Shown one piece after another: positions 34,274-42,981 of a stretch of DNA of 64,000 nt; position 1 is the stretch's first letter; each line of letters begins with the position of its first letter. Position numbers and translations under genes: made by a program. Location of the stretch: contig CAXRDE010000016.1 of NCBI GenBank assembly GCA_964229355.1, positions 1 to 64,000 of the forward strand, given 5' to 3'. The stretch comes from CAXRDE01 sp964229355 (GTDB taxonomy: Bacteria > Cyanobacteriota > Sericytochromatia > UBA7694). Under the pieces are notes generated by a model. It made no database searches. It saw only the letters and a list, made by a program, of their open reading frames with translations, and was not told the origin of the DNA.

Positions 34274-35292
34274 TGCGCTTTGCATACCCCTACGCCTTTG
34301 GCTTACTGGCCCTCTTGCCGGTGTACGTTTGGTGGGCTAAATCTCGTCAAAAACGTCACCGTGAAGGGCTGCCGTTGACCCATCTACGGGAGCTGTCAGG
34401 CCCTTTTACGTCGCGGTTTTGGGGTGGAGGCGCGCTGCGGCTATTGATGTACGTGTGTTTTGTGCTGTTTTGGTTGGGGTTTGTGGCGGCTTTGGCACGG
34501 CCGCAAATGGGGCAAACCATTGAACGTCAAAAAGTGCGGGGCGTGGATATTATCCTGGCGGTGGACACGTCGTTGAGTATGCTGGCGGAAGACCTTCAGC
34601 CCAACCGCCTGGAAGTGGCCAAAGAGGTGATCCAGAAATTCATTCAATTGCAACAGGGCAACCGCCTGGGGGTCGTGGTCTTTGCCGGACAATCCTACAC
34701 GCTCTTGCCCCTGAGTACGGATTATGCCATGGTCAGTGATGCGGTGTCAGAGATTGCCATTGACATGATTGACAAAGGCGGCACGGCTATTGGTGATGCC
34801 ATTACCAACGGCGTGTATCGCTTCCGCGATGACAACCCCAAGAGTCGGGTGATTATTCTTTTGACCGATGGTGAAAAGACCGAAGGCATGGATCCTATCG
34901 ATGCGGCCAAAGTGGCGAGCCAGCGCGGCATTAAAATTCATACCATTGGTCTGGGCAAGCGTGAAGGGGCTCCCATTCCTGTGATTGATCGCTATACGGG
35001 CCGTCGTACCTACGCCCGAGATGCGGATGGCAATTTATACCTGAGTCAGCTCAAAGGCGAAGACTTAAAAAAAATCTCGCAGCTCACCGGGGGACAATTT
35101 TTTCGCGCCGATAGTGTAGACACCCTCGAAAAGGTCTATGCCCAAATCAACGCCATGGAAAAAGCCGATTTTGAAACCCGAACCCAAACCCTTTACCGCG
35201 AACAGATGCACTGGTTTTTATGGCCAGCCTTTGGCTTTTTACTTGTGGGCAGCTTCTTGCGTTTTAAAACAGAGGCTCTGAGCCTGTCGTAG
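34273..35292 (+). CDS. BatA-like von Willebrand factor A membrane protein
   Basis: 339 aa. An N-terminal membrane segment and a second one at about 56-75 precede a vWA domain with MIDAS residues Asp98-Thr-Ser-Leu-Ser, GGTAIGDA and LTDGEK. A last membrane helix lies at about 315-332. This is the BatA plan (Bacteroides aerotolerance). Usual partners (MoxR ATPase, DUF58, BatB-D) are absent here. A small exported protein precedes it with a one-base overlap. Confidence 0.9.
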   Translation: MRFAYPYAFGLLALLPVYVWWAKSRQKRHREGLPLTHLRELSGPFTSRFWGGGALRLLMYVCFVLFWLGFVAALARPQMGQTIERQKVRGVDIILAVDTSLSMLAEDLQPNRLEVAKEVIQKFIQLQQGNRLGVVVFAGQSYTLLPLSTDYAMVSDAVSEIAIDMIDKGGTAIGDAITNGVYRFRDDNPKSRVIILLTDGEKTEGMDPIDAAKVASQRGIKIHTIGLGKREGAPIPVIDRYTGRRTYARDADGNLYLSQLKGEDLKKISQLTGGQFFRADSVDTLEKVYAQINAMEKADFETRTQTLYREQMHWFLWPAFGFLLVGSFLRFKTEALSLS

Positions 35293-35296
35293 GGCT

Positions 35297-37504
35297 TTAC
35301 TCAAAGCTCGTCGGCGTCAGAGTGCTCAGGCGCTGTTGCAGGGCTTCTCCCTCTCGCGATCCTTCTTTATAAAAGACGGGGGGGTATCCCAGGGGCGCTT
35401 TCACCTGAACCCAGCGGTTTTCTGAGCTGCGGTAAGGGGTCTTGTTCCAGAGCTGAACCCAGTTACCCGCTGGCAGGTACACCTGGCGCTGACGCTGGCC
35501 CGGGTGTAGCACAGGCGCCACCAGCAGTTCGCTACCCAACATAAATTGATCGTTCAGCTTTTGGGCGGTCAGATCGGCGGGGTAGTGTAGCACCATATGG
35601 CGTACCACAGGCCAGCCTTTCTCGTGGGCCTCTGTAAAGAGCTGCTTGCGATAATCAAAGAGGGCGGCATAGATGCGGGCACAATGGTCAAAAAAACGTA
35701 AGCTCTCGGGTGTATCGTAGATCTGGGCATTGTGTTCAGGCTGGTTGCCTTCGTGGGTTCTCAGGAGCGTGGTAAAGGCATTCATTTCGAGCCAGCGGTA
35801 GAGGAGTTCTCGGGAGCGGGTTAAGCCCCCTCCTCCGGGTAAGCCCACTGAGGTATAGCCCCCGGCATCGCTATGGTTTAAGGCGATGCCACTTAATCCA
35901 CCACTCAGGATGCCGTGTAGGGCTGAGGCCATTCCATCCTGGGCATCCCAATTTACCATTTGGTCTCCTGTCCAGAACAGGGGCGCGCTCGCCAGGCTTT
36001 GATTATAGCCGGCGCGCATAAAAAAACTGCAGTCTGTACAGCCGGCTTCTTGAATGGCTTCTGCGTTGACCTGGGCCCAGAGGGCTGGATAGGCGTTGTG
36101 AAGTGTCCGCCCATCGCCCGCAAAAAGAACCGCATCCAGCGGAAGGGCCTCAGCATAATCTGCCATCCAGGCTTTAAAACCCGCTTCCTGGATCAGTTGT
36201 TTGCGAATAATGCCTTTGATCCACTGACGGACCTCGGGGTGAGTGAGGTCCAGCAGACCCGCTGAAAAGTCGGTGTTTTGCACAGGGTAAACGGCCCCTG
36301 TGTGATCCTTGACAAAATAGCCTTTCTGCAGAGCCTCCTGGTAATAGCTGTGTCCAAATGCTTCAGGAACGTCCACCAAAAAAGGATTGATATATCCCAG
36401 CAGCTCCTGGTGATGGTGGGTCAGCTGCTGGCGAAGGCTTTGCCACCGGGGGTAGTGATTGCCGTTTAATTGCCAGTTCCACCACAATTGTGAGCCAATG
36501 GCGGTTTTGCGCTTGCCCACCCAGTCCTGCAGCCAAAAGCCGGCCACCGGCGTCTTGCGTGCGCTGAGTTGGTCAAAAACCGCTTGAACCGCGCGATCTC
36601 CTCCTTGCATGCCCACAATCGCACCCCGATGCATCCAGTCGGGCAATACGGGGGGCCTGCCCGCCGTGGCGGTGAACTGGGCGAGACCTCGCAGGGGCGT
36701 TAGCGCAGAAAAAGCCTGAAGCTCAAGGTGTGACCCCTCGGTTTCGAGGGTAAAAGATGCCGTGTCAGGATGAACCTGCCAGGTGCCCAGACGATGCCCC
36801 AACGCGTGAAAAAAGGGTCCCATCGGTGACCAGACCACGGGAAGCGGGAAATAGCTGCTGCCCGCTGTGCCTGCGGAGCCCGGAGAAACCAGGTGAATGA
36901 GGCTGCTCAGGGGTTGAGCACCGCGACCAATGCCCCCTTCCTGGACCACCAAAGGATAACTTCCTTTTAAAGGCAGGGGATCAAACTGTGTGCCCAGACC
37001 ATAGTAAGGCCCTGAGCGGCTGTAAAAGTGCAAGCGGCTCTGGGCAAATTTCGGGGGGGCTTCTAAGCGCAGCGTTACCGCAGCGTGGGGTTGAGTGGAA
37101 CTGGGGGCCTGGACCTGCACGTGCAAGCGATAAGTGCCGGTACAGCCTTTCCCCTTGAGGGGGCCTTGCCAGGTGCGTTGATCACCGTCAAATAACAACT
37201 GCGTACCGCGATGTGAGGGGATCGGAAATTCTCCCTGACAGTTATACGTTGGGGCCTCCTGCCGAAAAGAACCCCGGGATTCGCTATAGTAAGGGGCCTG
37301 TGTCGCAAAAGCAAGGGCGGGGTCCTGTGAGCTGTGTTTGATTTGCCAGAGCATCTGGCGGGTGTTGGCATCGTAAAGAGTGATGTGCCTGGGGGTATGC
37401 TGGACTTCAAAGCGGGGTGGGTTTGTTGGGGGTGAATTGGCCTGTGCTGCCTGACTGAAGCAGACCCACAGACTCAGGGCCACACCGTGGCGAAGGAATT
37501 GCAT
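35297..37504 (-). CDS. Exported GH31 glycosidase, sulfoquinovosidase-like
   Basis: 735 aa with a signal peptide ending QANS. The catalytic (beta/alpha)8 domain has nucleophile Asp449 in WMADYAE and acid/base Asp514 in WTGDQMVNWD, with HSDAGGYT and MRTHEGNQP-like regions shared with E. coli YihQ. The YihQ sulfonate-recognising RxxW motif reads QLWW here, so its Arg is replaced by Gln and substrate specificity is uncertain. YihQ is cytoplasmic while this protein has an export signal. It converges with the BatA gene 4 bases away. No other sulfoquinovose genes are seen. Confidence 0.88.
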   Translation of the reverse strand: MQFLRHGVALSLWVCFSQAAQANSPPTNPPRFEVQHTPRHITLYDANTRQMLWQIKHSSQDPALAFATQAPYYSESRGSFRQEAPTYNCQGEFPIPSHRGTQLLFDGDQRTWQGPLKGKGCTGTYRLHVQVQAPSSTQPHAAVTLRLEAPPKFAQSRLHFYSRSGPYYGLGTQFDPLPLKGSYPLVVQEGGIGRGAQPLSSLIHLVSPGSAGTAGSSYFPLPVVWSPMGPFFHALGHRLGTWQVHPDTASFTLETEGSHLELQAFSALTPLRGLAQFTATAGRPPVLPDWMHRGAIVGMQGGDRAVQAVFDQLSARKTPVAGFWLQDWVGKRKTAIGSQLWWNWQLNGNHYPRWQSLRQQLTHHHQELLGYINPFLVDVPEAFGHSYYQEALQKGYFVKDHTGAVYPVQNTDFSAGLLDLTHPEVRQWIKGIIRKQLIQEAGFKAWMADYAEALPLDAVLFAGDGRTLHNAYPALWAQVNAEAIQEAGCTDCSFFMRAGYNQSLASAPLFWTGDQMVNWDAQDGMASALHGILSGGLSGIALNHSDAGGYTSVGLPGGGGLTRSRELLYRWLEMNAFTTLLRTHEGNQPEHNAQIYDTPESLRFFDHCARIYAALFDYRKQLFTEAHEKGWPVVRHMVLHYPADLTAQKLNDQFMLGSELLVAPVLHPGQRQRQVYLPAGNWVQLWNKTPYRSSENRWVQVKAPLGYPPVFYKEGSREGEALQQRLSTLTPTSFE

Positions 37505-37708
37505 AGAGAAGCTCCTGTTTTAATGTTTTCTTAATCTTCAGATCTTTGAAAATTAATCTTTGATTTTTTCAGCAGGATCAAATACAATGATACTAGGCTT
37601 TTGAACAAAATTAAAAAATTTAATCAAAATATAAGAGCTGATTAAGAAGCTTTTTTTGGAAACCGCCTATAACGATCATAACGAATCTAAAATGGAGACT
37701 TTAAACCC

Positions 37709-38539
37709 ATGGGAAATGTCGGTGCTAAACCCAATATTCTTATTAACGGCGTCAACGTAGCTGCCAGCAACATGATCAAGCTGGACGCTGCCGTCAGCCA
37801 AAGCCAGGTTATTGCCGCTGCTGCCGACAACAACACCGATGAGGTCATGCTCCACGACCCCACCAGTGGCGAATATTTTATGGCCTATGGCCAGGATATG
37901 AACTTTGGTGGACTAGACGGTTACCAGCCAGGGCAGCAGGTTTCTGTGCTCATGAACGGCAAGCAAATGGAAATTATTCCGTTTATGGATGAAAATACCG
38001 GCACCCAGCTGTTGTTTGATGATGAACTGAACTCTGCCTCAGACGGTGCCACCGAAGCCATTGGTATGATCAAAACCCTGGGCAAAAAAGCCGTGGGTAT
38101 GACCGTTGAAAACGGTTGGGGCATCGTTGCTGCTGGTATGACCCTTGGTACCATGGCCCGTTTAGGAGGCGCTAAAATGGGCCAGGCAGCAACCCAGGAA
38201 GCTCTGAAGTCAGCAGCTGCTACCTTTGGTTCTGCCATTGCCAAAGAAGGCGGTGAAGAAGCGTCTAAGGCCTTCGGAAAAATTGCTGCTCAAAAAATTG
38301 CTGAAGCAGGCGCCACGACGGGCAGTAAAACCTTTATGAGCAAAGCGGGTGACTTCTTGTTTGGCCCCGCCAAAGGCCTGACTGGCGACGCCATGAAAGG
38401 CTTTGGTAAAACCGCCAAATGGACCGCCATTGTGGCAGGTACTGCTGCGGTCGTGGGTGTGGGCGGAACAGCTATTTACGGTGCGACCCGCGAAGCAGAC
38501 ACCCGTGCGATTGAACAACTGGGACAGAAGATCCACTAA
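37709..38539 (+). CDS. Orphan protein with Ala/Gly-rich C-terminal half and one membrane segment
   Basis: 276 aa. There is no signal peptide (MGNVGAKPNILINGVNVAA). Residues 1-110 are a beta-rich domain with a phrase resembling small polar modules (DPTSGEYFMAYGQDM). Residues 110-240 are Ala/Gly/Lys-rich helix, and about 242-262 is a hydrophobic segment. TGGAG precedes the ATG and a strong terminator follows, so it is a monocistronic real gene. Function is unknown. Its upstream gap (37505-37708) is AT-rich without a convincing promoter. Confidence 0.7.
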   Translation: MGNVGAKPNILINGVNVAASNMIKLDAAVSQSQVIAAAADNNTDEVMLHDPTSGEYFMAYGQDMNFGGLDGYQPGQQVSVLMNGKQMEIIPFMDENTGTQLLFDDELNSASDGATEAIGMIKTLGKKAVGMTVENGWGIVAAGMTLGTMARLGGAKMGQAATQEALKSAAATFGSAIAKEGGEEASKAFGKIAAQKIAEAGATTGSKTFMSKAGDFLFGPAKGLTGDAMKGFGKTAKWTAIVAGTAAVVGVGGTAIYGATREADTRAIEQLGQKIH

Positions 38540-38568
38540 GTCTATCTCTCCATTCAACTCTTTTTTAA

Positions 38569-38598
38569 TAAAACCCCCTTACCCAAGGGGGTTTTTTG
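38569..38598 (+). terminator. Intrinsic terminator
   Basis: A 10-bp stem AAACCCCCTT (38571-38580) pairs with 38585-38594 over an ACCC loop, followed by T residues. Confidence 0.92.
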
Positions 38599-38714
38599 CT
38601 TAAGTTAAAAAAATTTTAAAAAATTATGGTTAGGTTAAGCAAGTTTTAAATAATGGTTGGCTATATTTAATATAACAAGGACGATTTAATCAAAACATAA
38701 AGAAAGGGTTCGTC

Positions 38715-39326
38715 ATGCAACAGGTCTTCCAACTATTCCAACGCCGCGCTCACGCTTCTCACCCTGCGAAGCAAGTTCCTACCCATGACGTCAACCCACG
38801 CATTGTTAACTTTAGTTTTGTCGATGACACCCCCGCCCCAGCTCCGGCCAACGTGGTGCCCTTTGAGGCCCCCCGTACAGTGGTAGGCCGTACCGAAGCC
38901 TGTGTGTCTGCGGGTCAATTGTCGGCGGTAGGGCGTGGTCAAGGCCAGAACGTGGTGTATCTTCAAGAAGAGCTCTGCGAGAAAAAAGCCCGCCGTCAGC
39001 GCACCCACGTTTTATTCCAGGGCGGCGATGTGGAACGCACTGCGCCCCGTAAAATTCAGGCTACCGCTTTATTAGATGCCAGTGAGTTGATTAAGCACCG
39101 TAGCAATACAAACGCTTATCAAAAGCAGCACGTACGTCCTGCCACCAATAAACTTTTGAATCAGAAAGTAGCGCAGCAGCTCAATCAGCGCTCAAGCCGC
39201 GAAGAATTATTAAGCAAAGTGAAAGACGCTTGCCAAAAAGTAGCCTCTGACGCTTTGGTAACTGCACCCCGTTTTCACGGTTACACCGCCCCTTCTCGCC
39301 ACCGGATTCAAATTAAAATTGGTTAA
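38715..39326 (+). CDS. Basic orphan protein
   Basis: 203 aa, rich in Arg, Gln and Lys, with no signal peptide, membrane segment or motif that I recognise. The first 60 residues look disordered (DDTPAPAPANVVPFEAP) and the C-terminal 90 helical (NKLLNQKVAQQLNQRSSREE). AAAGGG lies 6 bases before ATG. It has its own AT-rich upstream region after the preceding terminator. It is called as a gene on ribosome site, codon use and placement. Confidence 0.65.
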   Translation: MQQVFQLFQRRAHASHPAKQVPTHDVNPRIVNFSFVDDTPAPAPANVVPFEAPRTVVGRTEACVSAGQLSAVGRGQGQNVVYLQEELCEKKARRQRTHVLFQGGDVERTAPRKIQATALLDASELIKHRSNTNAYQKQHVRPATNKLLNQKVAQQLNQRSSREELLSKVKDACQKVASDALVTAPRFHGYTAPSRHRIQIKIG

Positions 39327-39400
39327 ATTAAAAAATAACGTAAGTTTAAGTTCAAACTATCTATATAGAGTATAGATATAAGAAATGCTTTGAGGTTTAT

Positions 39401-40660
39401 ATGAAAACACAACGTCTGTACGCGGCTCTTGGAGCAGCAACGCTATTGACCCTTGCTGCTTGTCAAAGCCGCACCGCCCCTTTTCAAGCCCCTGTAACAT
39501 CACAACGGGTAGGTGCTTTTAATGCGTCTAATGCCCAGCATCAGGTGGTTGAGCTGCAGTGGCAAAATAAAGATCAAATCGTACAGGCGGCGACCTCAGG
39601 TATTGACCTGTTTGGGGCCGACCCCGCACGTCGTACCGCCAAAGCCCGTGTAAACGCAGAGCAAATGAACTTACTCAATACCCTGGGTCTGCAAATTCAG
39701 CCTACCCTCGAAGCCAATATGGAAGCCAGCGGCCTGCCCTCGGGTTATATGACCTATGGCGAGATGACCCAAAAATTACAGTCATTGCAGCAGGCCTTCC
39801 CCCAGTTGGTGACCCTCGAAGATGTGGGCGATACCTATCTCAAAAAGACCGGGAAAGCCCCCAACCATGACATCTGGGCCATTAGCATTACCAATAAAAA
39901 CAATGCGGGTCAAAAGCCCACTTTAATGCTGACTGCAGGCATGCATGCCCGTGAATTGGCACCGGTAGAACTGGTGATGAAACTGGCTGAAGAGTTAACC
40001 ACCAAATACGGTAAAGACCCTGAAATTACCCGTTTAATGGATACCCGTGAAGTGGTCTTACTGCCCATGGTTAACGTCGATGGCCGTGTGGAAGTAGAGC
40101 AGGGAGACACCTGGCAGCGTAAAAACCTGAATACCACCCGCGGTGACGGGGTTGATTTAAACCGTAACTTTGATACCCATTGGAACTACGCAGGTTTGAA
40201 CGTGCCCTCAAGCTGGCTGCGGGGACTGACCAGTCCGACCAGCCAAACCTATAGTGGGACAGCGCCCGCCTCTGAGCCCGAAACCCAAACGGTTCAGAAT
40301 ATGTATCAGCGTAAAAAGATCAACATGGCTATGGATATTCACGCCTATGGTGAAATGTTCTTCTGGCCCCTGGGTTTCCAGGAAGCACCTATTCCTGAAG
40401 CGTCGCAATACCGCAATGTATGGGAAAGCACCTTCAAGAAACTCGGTTACACTGGCGGCACCAGTCTTGAACTGTTGTATCCCACTTCAGGGACCACCGA
40501 TGACTATGGTTATGAAAAGCATGGCGCTTTTTCCATGGGCTTAGAGGTGGGCAGTAGTTTCCGTCCTACCTATGGTGAAGTTGAGAAAATGTGGCAAGAA
40601 ACCCGTTCCAGCTGGTTGGGTTTAATCCACTTCTCAGGTGTTGTGCAAAAGGCCCGTTAA
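39401..40660 (+). CDS. M14 zinc carboxypeptidase lipoprotein
   Basis: 419 aa. The signal peptide ends LAAC with lipidated Cys21. The peptidase M14 domain has zinc ligands His182 and Glu185 (GMHARE) and His314 (DIHAYGE), substrate-binding Asn254-Arg255 in VDLNRNFD, and catalytic Glu382 in MGLEVGSS. All essential residues are present, so it should remove C-terminal residues from proteins or peptidoglycan peptides in the envelope. A terminator follows. Confidence 0.92.
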   Translation: MKTQRLYAALGAATLLTLAACQSRTAPFQAPVTSQRVGAFNASNAQHQVVELQWQNKDQIVQAATSGIDLFGADPARRTAKARVNAEQMNLLNTLGLQIQPTLEANMEASGLPSGYMTYGEMTQKLQSLQQAFPQLVTLEDVGDTYLKKTGKAPNHDIWAISITNKNNAGQKPTLMLTAGMHARELAPVELVMKLAEELTTKYGKDPEITRLMDTREVVLLPMVNVDGRVEVEQGDTWQRKNLNTTRGDGVDLNRNFDTHWNYAGLNVPSSWLRGLTSPTSQTYSGTAPASEPETQTVQNMYQRKKINMAMDIHAYGEMFFWPLGFQEAPIPEASQYRNVWESTFKKLGYTGGTSLELLYPTSGTTDDYGYEKHGAFSMGLEVGSSFRPTYGEVEKMWQETRSSWLGLIHFSGVVQKAR

Positions 40661-40692
40661 GTCGTACCGATGAGATAAAGAGAGTTTTCCGA

Positions 40693-41040
40693 TTAGTTTT
40701 TAGAGCGTAGAGAGCCAGGTTCCCCCTTCATGGGGGAACTTGGTGTTTTTTGGCAAAAATGTGCAGGCCGTTGGTGTAGCGTATCGGAGATGTGCTGGGC
40801 GCTCAACCACAGAGGGTAATACAAAGGTGCGCTGGTTTTTTGTGCTGAGAAACCGGGTAGCACCTGGCATTGACGGGTCAGTAAATGGTATTGATCTGCT
40901 TCTAAGCTCAGATAAGTCTGGGAGGTGACGCGGTCGACATAGAGCAGGCTGCTCAACAAAGTGGCCAGGCAGAGCAGGAGCCAAATGTGCAGTAGGTTCT
41001 TTAGGCTGCGTTTAAATGGTGATTCAGACTTTGGGACCAT
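40693..41040 (-). CDS. Possible small membrane-anchored protein
   Basis: 115 aa. A basic N-terminus (KRSLKNLLH) and one hydrophobic helix (about 18-38) precede an unrecognised extracytoplasmic tail. It overlaps the 3' end of the EAL-HDOD gene by 40 bases and contains the convergent M14 terminator in its last codons. The membrane anchor looks real, but the overlaps and lack of a ribosome site make the call uncertain. Apart from the terminator, nothing else is seen in 40661-41000. Confidence 0.45.
   Translation of the reverse strand: MVPKSESPFKRSLKNLLHIWLLLCLATLLSSLLYVDRVTSQTYLSLEADQYHLLTRQCQVLPGFSAQKTSAPLYYPLWLSAQHISDTLHQRPAHFCQKTPSSPMKGEPGSLRSKN
40715..40751 (+). terminator. Intrinsic terminator of the carboxypeptidase gene
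   Basis: A 12-bp stem (40715-40726 with 40732-40743, one G-T pair, loop TTCAT) is followed by TGTTTTTT on the plus strand. Confidence 0.85.
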
Positions 41041-42209
41041 TGCACGGCTTCGAGATAACTGCTCTTAAAGTGTTCGGTATTTAAATTGTCACAACTGACA
41101 TGGTCCCATTGGCCGGCTTCATAGGCCATGACCGCATTTAAAATATTCCCCAAAATGCCTTCTTTGCTCACAAGGGCCAATTTGACTTCTGCGGTTAAAG
41201 GAATCTGGGCAAAAATGTCCTCTAAAGACATATCTAACAGGGCGTCAAGCACCGAAAACAGGCCCACCGTAAACGCGGTTTGGGGTTTTTCCAGCTGTAA
41301 GCGGGTCGCTAATAATTCGCTCATGCGGGCGCGGATCATCGCAGCACGTACCAACTCCGCAGGTTTTTGGTCGACTTCTGAGAGCAATAACAGGCTGATC
41401 CAGTTGCGAATTTGCTCAAGGCCCAGCAAAGAAATGGCCTGATGAATGGATGAAATGTCTGAACGGGTACCGTAATAAGCAGAATTGATTAAGCGCAGCA
41501 ATTTATAGCTCAATCCCACGTCGTGGGTGATGAGAGCTTCGATGTCTTTGAAGGCAATGTCTCTTTGCTCTAATTTGTCGAGCAATTGCAAAATAATCAT
41601 GCGGGAAGTGGATATTTTTTTGTGCTGCATGACCACGGGTTTGCTGAGAAAATAGCCCTGAAAGTAATCAAAACCTAAGGCCTGGCAGTAACTCAGCTCT
41701 TCCTGGGTTTCGATTTTTTCGGCCAGTAGCTCTAAGCCCCGCGCTTTGTAATAAGCCACGTGTTCAGGGAGCTCTTCTCGGTTCACTTGCATAAAATCAA
41801 TTTTCACCAGATCTACAATATCCAGTAAGGATTCGACCGATGAGTAGTGCACCACATCGTCCAGGGCCAGCACATAACCCTGCTCAGACAATTTGCGAAT
41901 GGCGTCCACCATGGTGGGATCCAGGAGAGTATCCTCTAAGATTTCAAGCACCATACGGTTATGGTGACCGGGTAATGGGTATTGCCCGGTCAAAAAAGGC
42001 GGTGTCAGATTGACAAAGGCCAATTTGTCTTCTACCAGGTTGTCCAGCCCGAAGGCCAGGAATGTATTGGATAAGACAGAGGCTGTGGCGTGATCGCCGT
42101 CAAAAATATCGGCGTGACTTTTGTTGCCACTGCGATACAAAAGTTCGTATCCCACGACATTCAGCTGGCGATCAAAAATAGGCTGTCGGCCAATAAATAG
42201 GTCTGTCAT
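41001..42209 (-). CDS. EAL-HDOD protein (YuxH/CdgJ type)
   Basis: 402 aa. The N-terminal EAL domain (about 1-200) reads YELLYR in place of EALxR, but the ligand set seems intact: Asn in FVNLT, Glu in LEILED, DD in ALDDV, Lys in VKID, Glu in AEKIET and Gln in FQGYF. The C-terminal HDOD domain (about 205-390) contains SYKLLRLINSAYYG and ISLLGLEQIRNWI. Such proteins link c-di-GMP hydrolysis or binding to motility or surface behaviour. Activity is possible but unproven. Confidence 0.92.
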   Translation of the reverse strand: MTDLFIGRQPIFDRQLNVVGYELLYRSGNKSHADIFDGDHATASVLSNTFLAFGLDNLVEDKLAFVNLTPPFLTGQYPLPGHHNRMVLEILEDTLLDPTMVDAIRKLSEQGYVLALDDVVHYSSVESLLDIVDLVKIDFMQVNREELPEHVAYYKARGLELLAEKIETQEELSYCQALGFDYFQGYFLSKPVVMQHKKISTSRMIILQLLDKLEQRDIAFKDIEALITHDVGLSYKLLRLINSAYYGTRSDISSIHQAISLLGLEQIRNWISLLLLSEVDQKPAELVRAAMIRARMSELLATRLQLEKPQTAFTVGLFSVLDALLDMSLEDIFAQIPLTAEVKLALVSKEGILGNILNAVMAYEAGQWDHVSCDNLNTEHFKSSYLEAVQWSQSLNHHLNAA

Positions 42210-42285
42210 TTCAGGGGCTCTTTAGATGTTTTACCCCCATTATACGTGCTAAAAAAAGGGCCGACAAGTTTCTGAGCGCGTGCGC

Positions 42286-42906
42286 TTATTTATCGAAGGT
42301 GCGCTGAATTTTTTTCTCGATGTGCCGGCCGGTACGACCATCGGCAATATCATCTGCTAAGTCAGCGGCTGCATGGGCTGCATCTTCTGCGGCATCACCA
42401 ATTTTGTTTTTGATTTTGTCCAGCGGGCCTTGCTCAGTGAAATGGTCTCGGTGAAAACGCTTTACGTTTTTTGAAATATCCCGGGCAATACGACCGTCTT
42501 TAACATCATCCACAAAGGCTTCGGCTTTATCAGCGACATCTTCAAAAAAGTTTTTGAGACCTTCTACCGCTTTGCTTTCAGGTGGGTTTTTGTATTTCTT
42601 TTCGGCGTGTTTCTCAATGGCGCCTTTGGCTTCTTTCGCCACTTCAAGGCTTTCTTCACCGATTAAAGACACCACAGCCAGGGCTCCGCCGGTGAGGGCA
42701 CTTCCTGCGCTAAAGGCTACTTTTTCTTCGGATGAAAGTTGATTAAAGGATTTTTTTACATCACTGAACTGGGTGTCGTCTCCATCGGCATCATAAATTT
42801 TATCTGCTACGGCTTCAATCGCGGTTTTGGTAACTTTGTTCATGTCGGACACAGAGCTTTTGTCAAAACCTGAGGGTTGAACGGGGCGGTTGGGGTTAAT
42901 GGCCAT
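42286..42906 (-). CDS. Orphan helical protein with internal duplication
   Basis: 206 aa with no signal peptide. Residues about 70-85 are mildly hydrophobic (GSALTGGALAVVSLIG). The sequence DDVKDGRIARDISKNVKR recurs about 55 residues later as DDIADGRTGRHIEKKIQR, an internal repeat. The remainder is charged amphipathic helix. Family and role are unknown. It lies 75 bases after recG on the same strand. Confidence 0.68.
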   Translation of the reverse strand: MAINPNRPVQPSGFDKSSVSDMNKVTKTAIEAVADKIYDADGDDTQFSDVKKSFNQLSSEEKVAFSAGSALTGGALAVVSLIGEESLEVAKEAKGAIEKHAEKKYKNPPESKAVEGLKNFFEDVADKAEAFVDDVKDGRIARDISKNVKRFHRDHFTEQGPLDKIKNKIGDAAEDAAHAAADLADDIADGRTGRHIEKKIQRTFDK

Positions 42907-42981
42907 CTTGTATTACCTGCTTCTAAAATAATCAGCTGCTTATCTTGTCGATAGCGGCTAAAAAAACATGCTTCACCCTGC

